Assembly: GCA_963578625.1 (NCBI GenBank)
Contig: CAUZEO010000015.1
Location: 1 to 34,837 of the forward strand
DNA from: CAUZEO01 sp963578625
GTDB lineage: Bacteria > Verrucomicrobiota > Kiritimatiellia > SLOV01
Reading direction: 5' to 3'
DNA: 34,837 bases
Position numbers and translations under genes: made by a program. Below are positions 1-7,626 of this stretch, piece by piece; the stretch's first letter is position 1; each line of letters opens with the position of its first letter. The notes beneath the pieces are model-generated. The model was not told where the DNA came from and did no database searches. It saw only the letters and a list, made by a program, of their open reading frames with translations.

Positions 1-213
1 CGAACCCTGGAAGAGGGAATGGTCTACACGATAGAACCGGGAATTTACTTCATCCCGATGTTGCTGAATGCGGAACGGAATACGGAAATAGGTCGCCACT
101 TGAATTTCGACCTGATCGACGACCTGCTGCCCTGCGGAGGAGTTCGCATGGAGGACAACGTAGTCATTCAACAGGCAGGCCCGGAAAATTTGACCCAAGA
201 GGTGAGCTGTTGA
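1..213 (+). CDS. pepQ: Xaa-Pro dipeptidase (prolidase, peptidase M24), C-terminal fragment
   Basis: This is the 3' end of a gene that begins left of the window; 70 codons are visible and end in TGA at 211-213. The fragment has two signatures of the creatinase/prolidase (pita-bread) fold: TIEPGIYFI, where Glu of EPG is a metal ligand, and GGVRMEDNVVI, where Glu of MEDN is the last metal ligand. The 'EPGIYFIPMLL' wording, followed by a segment before the FGG/CGG turn, is typical of PepQ-type Xaa-Pro dipeptidases rather than methionine aminopeptidases. The family cleaves dipeptides with C-terminal proline in the cytoplasm, using two divalent metals. The stop overlaps the TTG start of the next gene, so the two are probably co-translated. 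The family is confident; the exact subfamily is likely. Confidence 0.85.
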   Translation, partial: RTLEEGMVYTIEPGIYFIPMLLNAERNTEIGRHLNFDLIDDLLPCGGVRMEDNVVIQQAGPENLTQEVSC

Positions 214-569
214 AGCAGTCCATTTTCGTTCTTCTCGTCTTCCTGAATGGAATTTTTGTGGGTGGAATCGGCGCCTGGATCATCGAGGAAAGGCTGTCCC
301 CCCCGGCGCCTGGGAGTCGCTATCGATTCGAACGCGCCAGGGACGGCGAGATCGGATTCTTCGATCGCCGGACCGGCAAATACATGGCCTTTCACAATCA
401 TGAATCCCTCTGGTTCCTCACGATCCACGACCCTTCCGATGGCTCGGTGACCTATCGCGAAACCAAAATTTTAGAGGACCCATCGTTCCTGGATGCAATT
501 GAGAACCTCAAAACCGAACTTCCGGAGCGATTGGGACGCGATTTAAGGCTGAAACGGCTTGTCGAGTGA
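210..569 (+). CDS. hypothetical single-span membrane protein
   Basis: 119 residues starting with TTG at 210, which overlaps the TGA of the prolidase gene (TTGA). A GAGGTGAG ribosome binding site at 199-206 supports this start. Residues 4-25 form one hydrophobic segment (FVLLVFLNGIFVGGIGAWII). It could be a membrane anchor or an uncleaved signal, leaving about 90 mostly charged residues outside or in the periplasm. The middle (GEIGFFDRRTGKYMAF) looks like a beta-rich repeat of aromatic and polar residues. I do not recognise the family. The overlap with pepQ suggests a two-gene unit but gives no function. Confidence 0.65.
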   Translation: MKQSIFVLLVFLNGIFVGGIGAWIIEERLSPPAPGSRYRFERARDGEIGFFDRRTGKYMAFHNHESLWFLTIHDPSDGSVTYRETKILEDPSFLDAIENLKTELPERLGRDLRLKRLVE

Positions 570-701
570 TCTCAATTGCTGTATAGGGCAAATCTCGATG
601 GGTCGAAATGAGGGCATGATCCATACCGATTGACCCGGCGGATCACCACCCAGGGTGGTCGCTCGAACTGGTCATCGACGGAAAATGAAAAGGAGATCCT
701 A

Positions 702-1112
702 ATGGAAAATGAAGTTGTTGGAGGTAATGTAAGCCCACCCGACGGTAGCGCGGGCGGTCTTGAGACGCTAATCTACCTGGTGGTCGTCATCTTGATGATC
801 GTCGGAATGTGGAAGGTGTATTCCAAGGCAGGGAAGCCGGGATGGGCATCGATCATTCCGATTTATAATGGCTGGGTGTTCTTCGAAATCGCCGGAAAGC
901 CGGGGTGGTGGGTTTTTCTCACCCTAATTCCTATCGTGGGAATTGTGATCTTAATCATTGGTGTGGTAGGGATGGCTAAGAACTTTGGGAAAGGCGTAGG
1001 AACCGTCCTTGGCCTGATTATCCTACCGTTCATCTTTTATCCAATTCTTGGATTCGGCAGCGCAACGTACGGAGCGTCTGATCCCCCGGCCGATGCGCCG
1101 GCGACCGCATAG
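702..1112 (+). CDS. DUF5684-type small integral membrane protein
   Basis: 136 residues from ATG 702. This start is preferred to an upstream one in the same frame because AAGGAGAT lies at 690-697, five bases before it. Three hydrophobic stretches are visible: about residues 24-37 (IYLVVVILMIVGMW), 67-92 (WWVFLTLIPIVGIVILIIGV) and 99-117. The motifs 'KAGKPGWASIIPIYN' and 'EIAGKPGWW' are typical of the DUF5684 family, which is often annotated as signal-peptidase-I-like although it has no catalytic Ser/Lys pair. Its function is not established. It stands alone between two intergenic regions; the one downstream carries the 29-bp inverted repeat. Confidence 0.75.
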   Translation: MENEVVGGNVSPPDGSAGGLETLIYLVVVILMIVGMWKVYSKAGKPGWASIIPIYNGWVFFEIAGKPGWWVFLTLIPIVGIVILIIGVVGMAKNFGKGVGTVLGLIILPFIFYPILGFGSATYGASDPPADAPATA

Positions 1113-1121
1113 CATGTAATC

Positions 1122-1227
1122 GTAGCACGGGTATCCGACCCGTGTTGCGGAGCCCAACCAGAGCGACATGCCACCTTGCTTGTGGCTCTGATTGTCGTCC
1201 GCAACACGGGTCGGATACCCGTGCTAC
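1122..1227. repeat. 29-bp perfect inverted repeat pair (REP/MITE-like)
   Basis: Bases 1122-1150 and 1199-1227 are exact reverse complements over 29 bp, separated by 48 bp that contain a further small CCAC/GTGG hairpin. Each arm is itself a palindrome around the core ACGGGT...ACCCGT. Related single copies occur at 23059-23237. The element sits between two co-directional genes, ending 24 bp before the Shine-Dalgarno of the amidohydrolase at 1263. It could form a stable hairpin in the transcript. No coding capacity is seen. Confidence 0.9.
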
Positions 1228-1262
1228 ATCCTTCCGTATCCGATCCTATTGAGGAGGAGCGT

Positions 1263-2108
1263 GTGAGCATTCCGATCATAGACACCCACGAGCATCTTTG
1301 GGATTTGGGTGCTCGACCGCACTCGTGGACCGATGATATTCCGCCTCTGAAAAAATCATTCTTGCCCGCCGACTACACTGCGGCCACGGATGGATCGAAC
1401 ATCACGCGGTCCATCCATATGGAAGCCGACGTTGACGATGCCCATGCGGACGATGAGAATACCTGGATCGCATCGCTGGCGGTTGACCCTGCGAATCCAA
1501 TTTGCGGCGCAATAATCTCGGGGCGACCGGAGGAAGAAGAGTTCGACACATACCTTGAACGCTGGGGAAACCAGGATTTCGTAAAGGGAGTGCGCAGGGT
1601 CCTTCACGTCATGCCGGACGAGACGTCGCAATCGGATCTTTTCGTAGCCAACATCCGCCGGCTTGCCGCCTTCGATCTGCCGTTCGATCTGTGCTTCCTC
1701 GAGCGCCAATTACCGATCGCAATCCAGCTCGTAGAGAAATGCCCGGAAACAACATTCGTTCTCGATCACTGCGGAGTTCCCTCAATCGCGGAAGGAAAAC
1801 CCGAAGCCTGGCAGGGGCACATCAAGGAACTCTCCATGTTCGCAAATATAAACTGCAAAGTCTCCGGACTCGTTGCCTACGCAAATCCGGAGAAGTCCAT
1901 CGAAGACGCGGTCAAGCCCTATATCGATTACGTCATCGAGTCCTTCGGATGGGACCGGCTGATTTTCGGCTCCGACTGGCCGGTCTGCACCGTAACGACC
2001 ACCGCAACCGAATGGATTCGCATCGCGCGCGACCACGTACGTAGTGCGCCGGAAACGGACCAGCACAAACTTTTTCACGACAATGCGGCCCGAATTTACA
2101 ATTTATGA
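1263..2108 (+). CDS. amidohydrolase_2 family lactonase-like metal hydrolase
   Basis: 281 residues from GTG 1263, chosen because GAGGAGGAG at 1251-1259 precedes it and because the family begins directly at the first strand (IPIIDTHEHLWD). It is a TIM-barrel hydrolase of the PF04909 type. The N-terminal HxH is His9/His11, a VLDHCG strand lies at about 167-172, and FGSDWPV ends at 241, giving the late metal/base Asp near 238. This profile matches L-fuconolactonase, L-rhamnonolactonase and 2-pyrone-4,6-dicarboxylate lactonase relatives, which open sugar-acid or aromatic lactones. The substrate cannot be read from sequence. The nearby sugar-catabolic genes favour a sugar lactone, which is inference. 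Its stop lies 22 bases before the next start, so it is probably in one operon with the nitrilase gene. Confidence 0.8.
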   Translation: MSIPIIDTHEHLWDLGARPHSWTDDIPPLKKSFLPADYTAATDGSNITRSIHMEADVDDAHADDENTWIASLAVDPANPICGAIISGRPEEEEFDTYLERWGNQDFVKGVRRVLHVMPDETSQSDLFVANIRRLAAFDLPFDLCFLERQLPIAIQLVEKCPETTFVLDHCGVPSIAEGKPEAWQGHIKELSMFANINCKVSGLVAYANPEKSIEDAVKPYIDYVIESFGWDRLIFGSDWPVCTVTTTATEWIRIARDHVRSAPETDQHKLFHDNAARIYNL

Positions 2109-2130
2109 ACGCTCTGCTCATTGGACCGAT

Positions 2131-2922
2131 ATGAGCGGTAAGAAACGTATACGGATCGCGTTGGCTCAACTGCCTGTATTGGCTGACGATCTGGAATCCA
2201 ACGCGCGCGAAATTCTCGATGCCATTCAATGGGCCGGACGCCGTAAGGCCGACTTCATTGTCACCCCGGAGAGCGGGTTGACTGGTCACCACAACCGCTT
2301 TAGCAAGAAAGAGCGCGACAAAGCGGTTGAGGAAATCCGCGCGGCGCTGCGCACCGCGCGCGTAACCGGGATCATTGGCACGTGCGACAAACGGGGCGGA
2401 CGCTCATACGTCGAACAGTTGATCATCCGGCGCGATGGCAGGATGATAGGCAGACAAACGAAAACCGTTCTTGCATCCGTTGACCGCGGATGGGCCACGC
2501 CGGGTCGCTCACTGAATGTCTATACCGACCGCGGATTGAAGTACGGATGCCTGGTATGCAACGACCTGTGGGCAGTGCCTCTATCGGGGACCGATGTAGA
2601 CCCGCGCCTCTCGAAGATTCTGGCTGAGAAAGGCGCCCGCATGATCTTCTGTTCTTCTTACTCCGGCTGTGATCCACGATTTCGCCCGATCCATGAATCA
2701 AACGTCATGCTCCGGGCCATGGAAGGTCACCTGTTCATCGTCTCTGTGAACGCGGCCGAAAAAAGGCCGGTGAACGCAGTAACGGGTATCATGGGCCCGG
2801 ATGGGAAGTGGGTGGTGCAATGTCCTCGGCGAGGAAGACAGCTTACCGTAGCCGACATTTCAATTCCCCCGCTGGCTGACCTCGTCGCAGCAGAGGAACC
2901 TGGATTCGTGTATGTCCGGTAG
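2131..2922 (+). CDS. carbon-nitrogen hydrolase (nitrilase superfamily)
   Basis: 263 residues. The family N-terminus (RIRIALAQLPVLADDL) begins right after ATG 2131, so the longer frame back to 2044, which overlaps the upstream gene, is not used. The Glu-Lys-Cys catalytic triad is visible: Glu47 in VTPESGL, Lys111 in GRQTKTVL and Cys143 in GCLVCNDLW. Such enzymes hydrolyse amides, N-carbamoyl compounds or omega-amides in the cytoplasm. The C-terminal part (GIMGPDGKWVVQCP) is the usual late beta sandwich. Length is normal for the superfamily. No good Shine-Dalgarno precedes the ATG, which fits translational coupling to the lactonase gene 22 bases upstream. Substrate unknown. Confidence 0.85.
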   Translation: MSGKKRIRIALAQLPVLADDLESNAREILDAIQWAGRRKADFIVTPESGLTGHHNRFSKKERDKAVEEIRAALRTARVTGIIGTCDKRGGRSYVEQLIIRRDGRMIGRQTKTVLASVDRGWATPGRSLNVYTDRGLKYGCLVCNDLWAVPLSGTDVDPRLSKILAEKGARMIFCSSYSGCDPRFRPIHESNVMLRAMEGHLFIVSVNAAEKRPVNAVTGIMGPDGKWVVQCPRRGRQLTVADISIPPLADLVAAEEPGFVYVR

Positions 2923-2978
2923 GCGTCAGAATTCTACGGTTCGATCTGCCGAGTCACATTCGACGCAGACCCGCTACG

Positions 2979-3413
2979 CTACAGTAGATCGCCGTATCGG
3001 ACCTTGATAAACTCATCCCCGGGCGCATCGCGAACACTGTCCCCGACTTCACTCGCATCAAGGATGCTGGCCCGTATTGTCGAGTCAAGCTGAGCTGACC
3101 CGCCTGCGTCCCGCCTCATTTTTTGGAAAAGATACTCCCAGTCATCCGCCTCTCTCTGGGCAACTGCCAGATCCTTCCGCAGCTCGCCGATCTTTGTTGT
3201 CAGGTGAGCCTGGTTTCGTTTCAGGGTTGCCATGGTCATGATTTCATGGGCCCTGGCCGACTGCAAATTTGTTACTTGCACATGCAATTCCAGAATCTCT
3301 CCCTCGAAACCATCGAAATCGGATCCAGTCCCCACCAGATTCCCTGATGTAAAAAACAGGACACAAGACAAAACGGCGCCAACGACAAGCAGAGATTCCA
3401 GGACCCTGATCAT
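2979..3413 (-). CDS. hypothetical membrane-anchored coiled-coil protein
   Basis: 144 residues from ATG at 3413, with GGAGGAG seven bases upstream on the minus strand (about 3421-3427). Residues 5-24 (LESLLVVGAVLSCVLFFTSG) form one membrane segment. Residues about 40-100 are rich in E, L, K, Q and A with heptad-like spacing and probably form a coiled coil. The tail (SVRDAPGDEFIKVRYGDLL) is acidic. I do not recognise a family. It converges with the nitrilase gene and lies downstream of the glycosidase-like gene on the same strand, about 200 bp apart. A structural or scaffold role is conceivable but unsupported. Confidence 0.6.
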   Translation of the reverse strand: MIRVLESLLVVGAVLSCVLFFTSGNLVGTGSDFDGFEGEILELHVQVTNLQSARAHEIMTMATLKRNQAHLTTKIGELRKDLAVAQREADDWEYLFQKMRRDAGGSAQLDSTIRASILDASEVGDSVRDAPGDEFIKVRYGDLL

Positions 3414-3612
3414 GTTTGTTCTCCTCCAACTCCGGTTACGCGACAGAACGTAATGTAGTCATGGCGGCGTCTCCCGTTAAGCAACTCCGGGACGGGAATC
3501 GCGACGAATCGGCCGCAATCAGGCCTGCATGAATTCGCCGAGCTTCTGTATGCACCGTTGTTCATTGAATTTGGTTGCAGAAGAGATGCGACGTCCTGTG
3601 CAAAGGAAGCGG

Positions 3613-4716
3613 CTAATTCCCTTGCGGTTTTTCCAGGATGGGCTGGTCCCCTTCCCACCGTATGCGTGACAGGTAGAGCCCCTCCTCCAGCGTCTTCTCG
3701 TCTTCGTAGGAACCCCGATAACAGAGCCTCCCGGCCTTTCGGTTCAGGGCGCGGGTTTCTTCTTTCCGATCCGTAGTCAGCCACCAGTTTCCGTCGCTAT
3801 CCTGCACCAGCTCCGTCGCGTGAAATGCGCCGAGCAGATAGAACCCGGAGCCGACGTTGAAGGAATGCTTCCGGGCTCGGACAAAACTTTGCGGCGACGG
3901 GCTTACTGCATGCCACAATCCAATGCCGTAGGTGAAGAAGAGGTGCCAAAGCCCATCGCGATGAATCACCAAGGGCGACTCGATGCCCAGCGTTCCCCGC
4001 ATCATCGGCGCCGATCGAAACACGACCCCGTGATCGTCAAACTGCGCCCAGTCCTGCGTCGATTTCAGGGCAATGCAACAATACCCGTCGTGGTCGCCTG
4101 TAATGTAATAGAGAAGAAATCGGCCTTCATGTTCAATCACATGGACATCCTTGCACGTTGTCCCCTGTGGAGCCCAGTCGGGCGGTCCGAAGATCGGGTT
4201 GTCGTCACCCGGCGTCCAGGTCTCCAGATCGTCCGACCACATCAGGGAAAACCCGACGAAGCCTCCCTTGCCTCGCACCCCGTAAATCATTCCGTACCGG
4301 CCTCCGTAGCGAAAAACCCATCCGTTGCTCCGCGTGATATAATCGTAGTCCCCCTGCATCGGCGGCTTGATCATTTCCTTGTACTCCAGTTCGAACAGGG
4401 TCTTTCCAACCGCATGGCCGATTCCCGGTTCCACGGTGTTTTTTGAAGCCGTCTCCCAATCTGCTTTCGCCATCGCCGCCGTGTGAATGTCCGACAGGGT
4501 CATGTCGCCGGTAACATAGAAAAAATGCCAGTTGGCTCCGTCATGGAAAAAACTGTGGTCGACCTGGAACAGGCCTTTTGGCGGTGTATAAATGTGAGTC
4601 GTTACGTCGTTAAATTCCTGCTCGGTCGATGCGAAAAGTTGCTTGTGAAGCGCAAGAAACCGCTCTCCGAACGCCTCGTCGCTCACCGTTACGCCAAAGA
4701 GAGGGTCCAATGCCAT
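3613..4716 (-). CDS. glycoside hydrolase family 43/32-like five-bladed beta-propeller protein
   Basis: 367 residues from ATG 4716, with GGAGAT about eight bases upstream. The repeated pattern of aromatic beta-strands (HFFYVTGD, RFLLYYITGDHD, LWHLFFTYG, NWWLTTD) is that of the GH43/GH32/GH68/GH130 propeller superfamily. Candidate active-site acids are Asp53 (QVDHSFFHDG), Asp190 (TTCKDVHVI) and Glu246 in GIESP, a position and context typical of the general acid. His299 (GAFHATEL) may help bind sugar. No signal peptide is seen, so a cytoplasmic enzyme acting on imported oligosaccharides, or a phosphorylase-like role, is possible. Substrate unknown. It is divergent from the metallohydrolase at 4908 across a 190-bp gap. 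Confidence 0.7.
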   Translation of the reverse strand: MALDPLFGVTVSDEAFGERFLALHKQLFASTEQEFNDVTTHIYTPPKGLFQVDHSFFHDGANWHFFYVTGDMTLSDIHTAAMAKADWETASKNTVEPGIGHAVGKTLFELEYKEMIKPPMQGDYDYITRSNGWVFRYGGRYGMIYGVRGKGGFVGFSLMWSDDLETWTPGDDNPIFGPPDWAPQGTTCKDVHVIEHEGRFLLYYITGDHDGYCCIALKSTQDWAQFDDHGVVFRSAPMMRGTLGIESPLVIHRDGLWHLFFTYGIGLWHAVSPSPQSFVRARKHSFNVGSGFYLLGAFHATELVQDSDGNWWLTTDRKEETRALNRKAGRLCYRGSYEDEKTLEEGLYLSRIRWEGDQPILEKPQGN

Positions 4717-4720
4717 CGAT

Positions 4721-4909
4721 TCAATCTCCTGCTTGATCCCGGGTCAAGCGGTCGTATACCACAGCTTCATTGCTCACAGCAAGTAGCGCCTCTGCTGTGG
4801 CAAGGGGATCCCGTGTACGAACGACACCCAAAACCCACCGCTCGTTTCTCATCGCTCCCGGCTTGTAACCCGCGTATACATCTGCCGATAAATCGAGAGG
4901 TGCAGGCAT
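4721..4909 (-). CDS. possible small ORF upstream of the glycosidase-like gene
   Basis: 62 codons from ATG 4909 to TGA 4721-4723, ending four bases before the glycosidase-like start, with its last codons covering that gene's ribosome binding site. The predicted peptide has a reasonable composition. However, its start overlaps the divergent start at 4908, no ribosome binding site is visible, and I recognise no family. It may simply be open by chance in a leader region. Recorded as weak. Confidence 0.15.
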   Translation of the reverse strand: MPAPLDLSADVYAGYKPGAMRNERWVLGVVRTRDPLATAEALLAVSNEAVVYDRLTRDQAGD

Positions 4910-6143
4910 GTACGAAAATTATCTCATCAAAAACGGTCAACTATATGACGGCATAGCGGATACGCCGGCGACCGCCGACGTAAGGGTCCGGGAGACTGTC
5001 ATCGCGGAGATAGGACCGAATCTGCCCCCAGACGGTGAAAAGGAAATCGATGCGACCGGCCTGATGGTAGTCCCGGGACTGATCGATCTCCACGTCCACG
5101 TCTTCAACGGAACCGGGCAGTGGTCCATCGACCCGGCACTGGCCGGCCTGCAAACCGGGGTCACAACGGTCCTGGACACCGGATCCGCCGGCGCGCTGAC
5201 CTTCAAAACCTTTCATCGATACATCATTTCCGAAGCGGAGGAAGATATTTTCGCACTGCTCAACATCTCCATTTTCGGATGCATGACGGGTCACCCGGAC
5301 ACCGAACCTGTGATGGGCGAGCTCACGGACACTCGCCATTTTCATGTTCCCTCGACCGTGGCCTGCATCCGAAAATTCCCGGACCGAGCAGTCGGCGCTA
5401 AAGTACGGTTGACTGCCGCTCTTGCGGATGGAAAACCGGAGAACGAACAGGCCGCATTTCGCGGCACATTGGATGTCGCGGCGCAGACCAACACGTTCAT
5501 CATGATCCATCATGGCGCCTCCAACATTCCCACCGCCACCATGCTCGACGCACTTCGCCCGGGAGACGTCGTCACCCATCTATACCATCGGCAGGATGAC
5601 AGCCCCTTCGAAGGACCAGGCCGCAAACCCGCCGAAGCCTTGCTGCGCGCACGCGAGCGCGGCGTTGTCTTCGATGTCGGTCACGGCGTGGGGTCATTCT
5701 CCTGGTCCCGCGCTGAACCGGCCTGCCGCGAACACGGCTTCTGGCCTGACACCATCAGTACGGATGTCCATTCCTTCAACCTCAACGGACCCGTGCACGA
5801 CATGCCGACGACCATGAGCAAACTGCTTTACCTGGGCATGCCGATTCATGACATCATCCGCGCCTCTACGAAACGGCCGGCAGAGGTGCTTGGAATCGGG
5901 GACCAATTCGGTACGCTGCGCCCGGGCAGACAGGCCGACATCACGTTGCTGCGTCTCGAATCCGGCGCATTCGAGCTATACGATGTGGAAGGAAAGGCGC
6001 GCACCGCCAGGAAAAGATTCGCGCCGATCTCTGTATTCAAGAAGGGCGTCCATCGTCCGTGCAGGATCTCCGAATCCCTAGCCCCATCCCCGGATACATG
6101 GGCCGTCCCCAGCACGGTCCAGGAACTGAATCGAACTGCATAG
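4908..6143 (+). CDS. amidohydrolase/deacetylase family metallohydrolase
   Basis: 411 residues from ATG 4908, with GAGAGG seven bases upstream. It is a dihydroorotase/D-aminoacylase-type member of the amidohydrolase superfamily, most like the EF_0837/AHA_3915 deacetylase group. The N- and C-terminal small beta domain flanks the barrel. Visible metal and active-site residues are His62/His64 (DLHVHVF), Lys165 (GAKVRL, the probable carboxylated lysine), His201/202 (IHHGAS), His224 (THLYH) and Asp286 (TISTDVHSF). FDVGHGVGSFSWSRAEPA is characteristic of this group. Relatives deacetylate N-acyl amino acids or N-acetyl compounds. The exact substrate is unknown, although the setting beside sugar genes hints at amino sugars or acylated products. 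Confidence 0.8.
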   Translation: MYENYLIKNGQLYDGIADTPATADVRVRETVIAEIGPNLPPDGEKEIDATGLMVVPGLIDLHVHVFNGTGQWSIDPALAGLQTGVTTVLDTGSAGALTFKTFHRYIISEAEEDIFALLNISIFGCMTGHPDTEPVMGELTDTRHFHVPSTVACIRKFPDRAVGAKVRLTAALADGKPENEQAAFRGTLDVAAQTNTFIMIHHGASNIPTATMLDALRPGDVVTHLYHRQDDSPFEGPGRKPAEALLRARERGVVFDVGHGVGSFSWSRAEPACREHGFWPDTISTDVHSFNLNGPVHDMPTTMSKLLYLGMPIHDIIRASTKRPAEVLGIGDQFGTLRPGRQADITLLRLESGAFELYDVEGKARTARKRFAPISVFKKGVHRPCRISESLAPSPDTWAVPSTVQELNRTA

Positions 6144-6236
6144 CGGAGCGATCATTGCTTTCGACATATAACAGGTCTGTCCCGAATGGCGCTATTCACT
6201 CCTATTCACTATTCACAGGTTCCTTCAGATCGTGGT

Positions 6237-6265
6237 TTGACAGGTGGCGGGGGCGATTGCATGAT
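6237..6265 (+). promoter_or_regulatory. sigma-70-like promoter for the Gfo/Idh/MocA gene
   Basis: TTGACA at 6237-6242 is a perfect -35 hexamer. After 17 bases comes CATGAT at 6260-6265, matching four of six bases of the -10 consensus. Transcription would begin near 6272, about 25 bases before the ATG at 6298. The upstream part of the gap also carries short direct repeats of TATTCAC (about 6193-6216), which could bind a regulator. No experimental basis. Confidence 0.4.
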
Positions 6266-6297
6266 TTTGATATGTTGAGATTTGCTTTGTTTTATCG

Positions 6298-7293
6298 ATG
6301 AAAAGTGACGTCACCTGGCTGCTTGTCGGCACCGGCGACATTGTTCGGAAGCGTGTTGGAGCCGCACTTGCCGCCGCTTCAGGAAGTAGATTACTGGGGG
6401 TATGCGGCGGTGAAGGACGCGCCGAGTCCGTCGCCGAATCTTTTGGCGCAACCGAAGTCTTTCACTGCGTTGACGAAGCCCTCGCGAACACTCGGGCCAA
6501 TGCTGTTTATATTGCGACCGCCGTGGACCGGCATGTGCCGGAGGCTGTCGCCTCTCTGCGGGCCGGCAAACACGTTCTGGTTGAGAAGCCACTCAGCATC
6601 GATGCGCGGAGCGCAGAGCAGGTCGTGATTGCGGCCGATGCGGCCAAACGCAAGGCGGGCTGCGCCTACTACCGGCGTACATTTCCCCGGTACCGTCATG
6701 TGAGGAATATTATTGAGAGCGGCCGCTTGGGCCGCATGGTTGCCGTTCGGATGTGCAACTGGAGTTGGTACAATCCAGCGCCGGACGATCCTAAGTTCTG
6801 GCGAGTACAGAAGAAGGCCGGCGGAGGCGGGCCTCTTGCGGACACCGGATGCCATATGTTCGATCAGATGATCGGTTTGTTCGATCTGCCGGTATCTGTG
6901 TTCGCATATTGCGATACGCTCGTGCACGACTATGAAGTGGAGGATTCTACGGCGATCGTGATGACACTAAAGAATGGCGCCCATGTTTCTGCACAATTCG
7001 GATGGAATACGAAAACATGGCGGCATGAGTTCGAGTTCGTGGGTTCGGAAGGAAAAGTTCGCTGGGAGCCATCGGACATTGGAACCGTGACCGTGACAAT
7101 CGGGAGGGAGACTGAAGAGCTTGAATTCCCGAATGCCGAAAACCTTCACCTGCCACTCGTTGAGGATTTCGTGAGCGCAGTCGTTGAAGACAGGCCTCCT
7201 GCGATCCCCGTTGCCGATGCCTTGAAAACGAACAAGCTCCTCGACGGAATTTATGAGAGCGCGAAATCGGGAAAAGCCGTGGCGATTTCATGA
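6298..7293 (+). CDS. Gfo/Idh/MocA family NAD(P)-dependent oxidoreductase
   Basis: 331 residues from ATG 6298. The N-terminal Rossmann fold starts at once with WLLVGTGDIV (Gly11 and Gly13). The family hallmark EKP is Glu96-Lys97-Pro98 in HVLVEKPLSID. The active-site D-x-G-x-H motif is Asp182/His186 in ADTGCHMFD, in the middle of the C-terminal alpha/beta domain. These enzymes oxidise or reduce sugars, inositols or sugar-derived ketones in the cytoplasm. The length is standard and the gene looks intact. It has its own likely promoter at 6237 and is followed by an inverted repeat. The specific sugar substrate cannot be assigned. Confidence 0.88.
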   Translation: MKSDVTWLLVGTGDIVRKRVGAALAAASGSRLLGVCGGEGRAESVAESFGATEVFHCVDEALANTRANAVYIATAVDRHVPEAVASLRAGKHVLVEKPLSIDARSAEQVVIAADAAKRKAGCAYYRRTFPRYRHVRNIIESGRLGRMVAVRMCNWSWYNPAPDDPKFWRVQKKAGGGGPLADTGCHMFDQMIGLFDLPVSVFAYCDTLVHDYEVEDSTAIVMTLKNGAHVSAQFGWNTKTWRHEFEFVGSEGKVRWEPSDIGTVTVTIGRETEELEFPNAENLHLPLVEDFVSAVVEDRPPAIPVADALKTNKLLDGIYESAKSGKAVAIS

Positions 7294-7320
7294 TTCGCGC
7301 CTTGGAATTGACGTGAAGTA

Positions 7321-7382
7321 ACACCGGTAATCGGTATCGGAAAGCGAACACCGCAATTCGATACCGAAAGATGAACCGGTGT
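7321..7382. repeat. nested inverted repeat downstream of the Gfo/Idh/MocA gene
   Basis: ACACCGGT at 7321-7328 pairs with ACCGGTGT at 7375-7382. Inside it, TCGGTATCGG at about 7331 pairs imperfectly with CGATACCGA at about 7359. The result is a long stem with a loop of about 18 bases. There is no T-run, so it is not a classic intrinsic terminator, but it could act as a 3' stabiliser. It abuts the 76-bp element at 7385. Confidence 0.6.
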
Positions 7383-7384
7383 AT

Positions 7385-7460
7385 TAGCCCGCTTATCTCA
7401 CACTTTTTTTGCTGCAACCTCCACGTTCTCGCGACGAAAAAGTGTGTGACAAGTGGGCTA
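7385..7460. repeat. 76-bp MITE-like element with 24-bp terminal inverted repeats
   Basis: Bases 7385-7408 (TAGCCCGCTTATCTC and onward) and 7437-7460 are inverted copies with 21 of 24 positions matching; both ends start TAGCCC. The 28-bp centre has no coding capacity. Related ends occur singly at 8151-8165 and 16806-16820. The right arm supplies the TAG that ends the second frame of the decayed YCII gene, so the element sits inside or at the edge of that former gene. No target-site duplication is obvious and no transposase is in the window. Confidence 0.75.
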
Positions 7461-7594
7461 AAGCACCCAGTGGACACTCTCCGTCAATTCCCCGACGTAG
7501 GCACCCCATTTTTGTAGGATTCTGCCATGCCTTCTTCACTCAGAGCTGCGTATCCCTCACCGCCCCCGCGTACAAACACAAGATAACTATTCAT
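7458..7594 (-). pseudogene. YCII/DGPF-domain protein remnant (frameshifted and truncated)
   Basis: From ATG 7594, with a strong AAGGAG seven bases upstream, the frame reads MNSYLVFVRGGGEGYAALSE, the typical opening of YCII-related domain proteins. It stops after 36 codons at TGA 7484-7486. In a neighbouring frame the same DNA continues the family pattern with ILQKWGAYVGEL and ESVHWVL, then meets TAG at 7458-7460 inside the inverted-repeat element. A single-base frameshift after GMAE explains the switch. YCII proteins are small cytoplasmic dimers of about 100 residues with an uncertain enzymatic role. Only about 45 residues remain here. It follows the TetR remnant by 66 bases on the same strand, so the two were probably an operon. 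Confidence 0.7.
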
Positions 7595-7626
7595 CTTCTT
7601 TCTCCTTCCTTTGTTCTGCTTCGTTT

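Noticed and set aside
3820..4446. Plus-strand open frame of 208 codons
   Set aside because: It is antisense to the glycosidase-like gene, which has coherent propeller motifs, and has no ribosome binding site.
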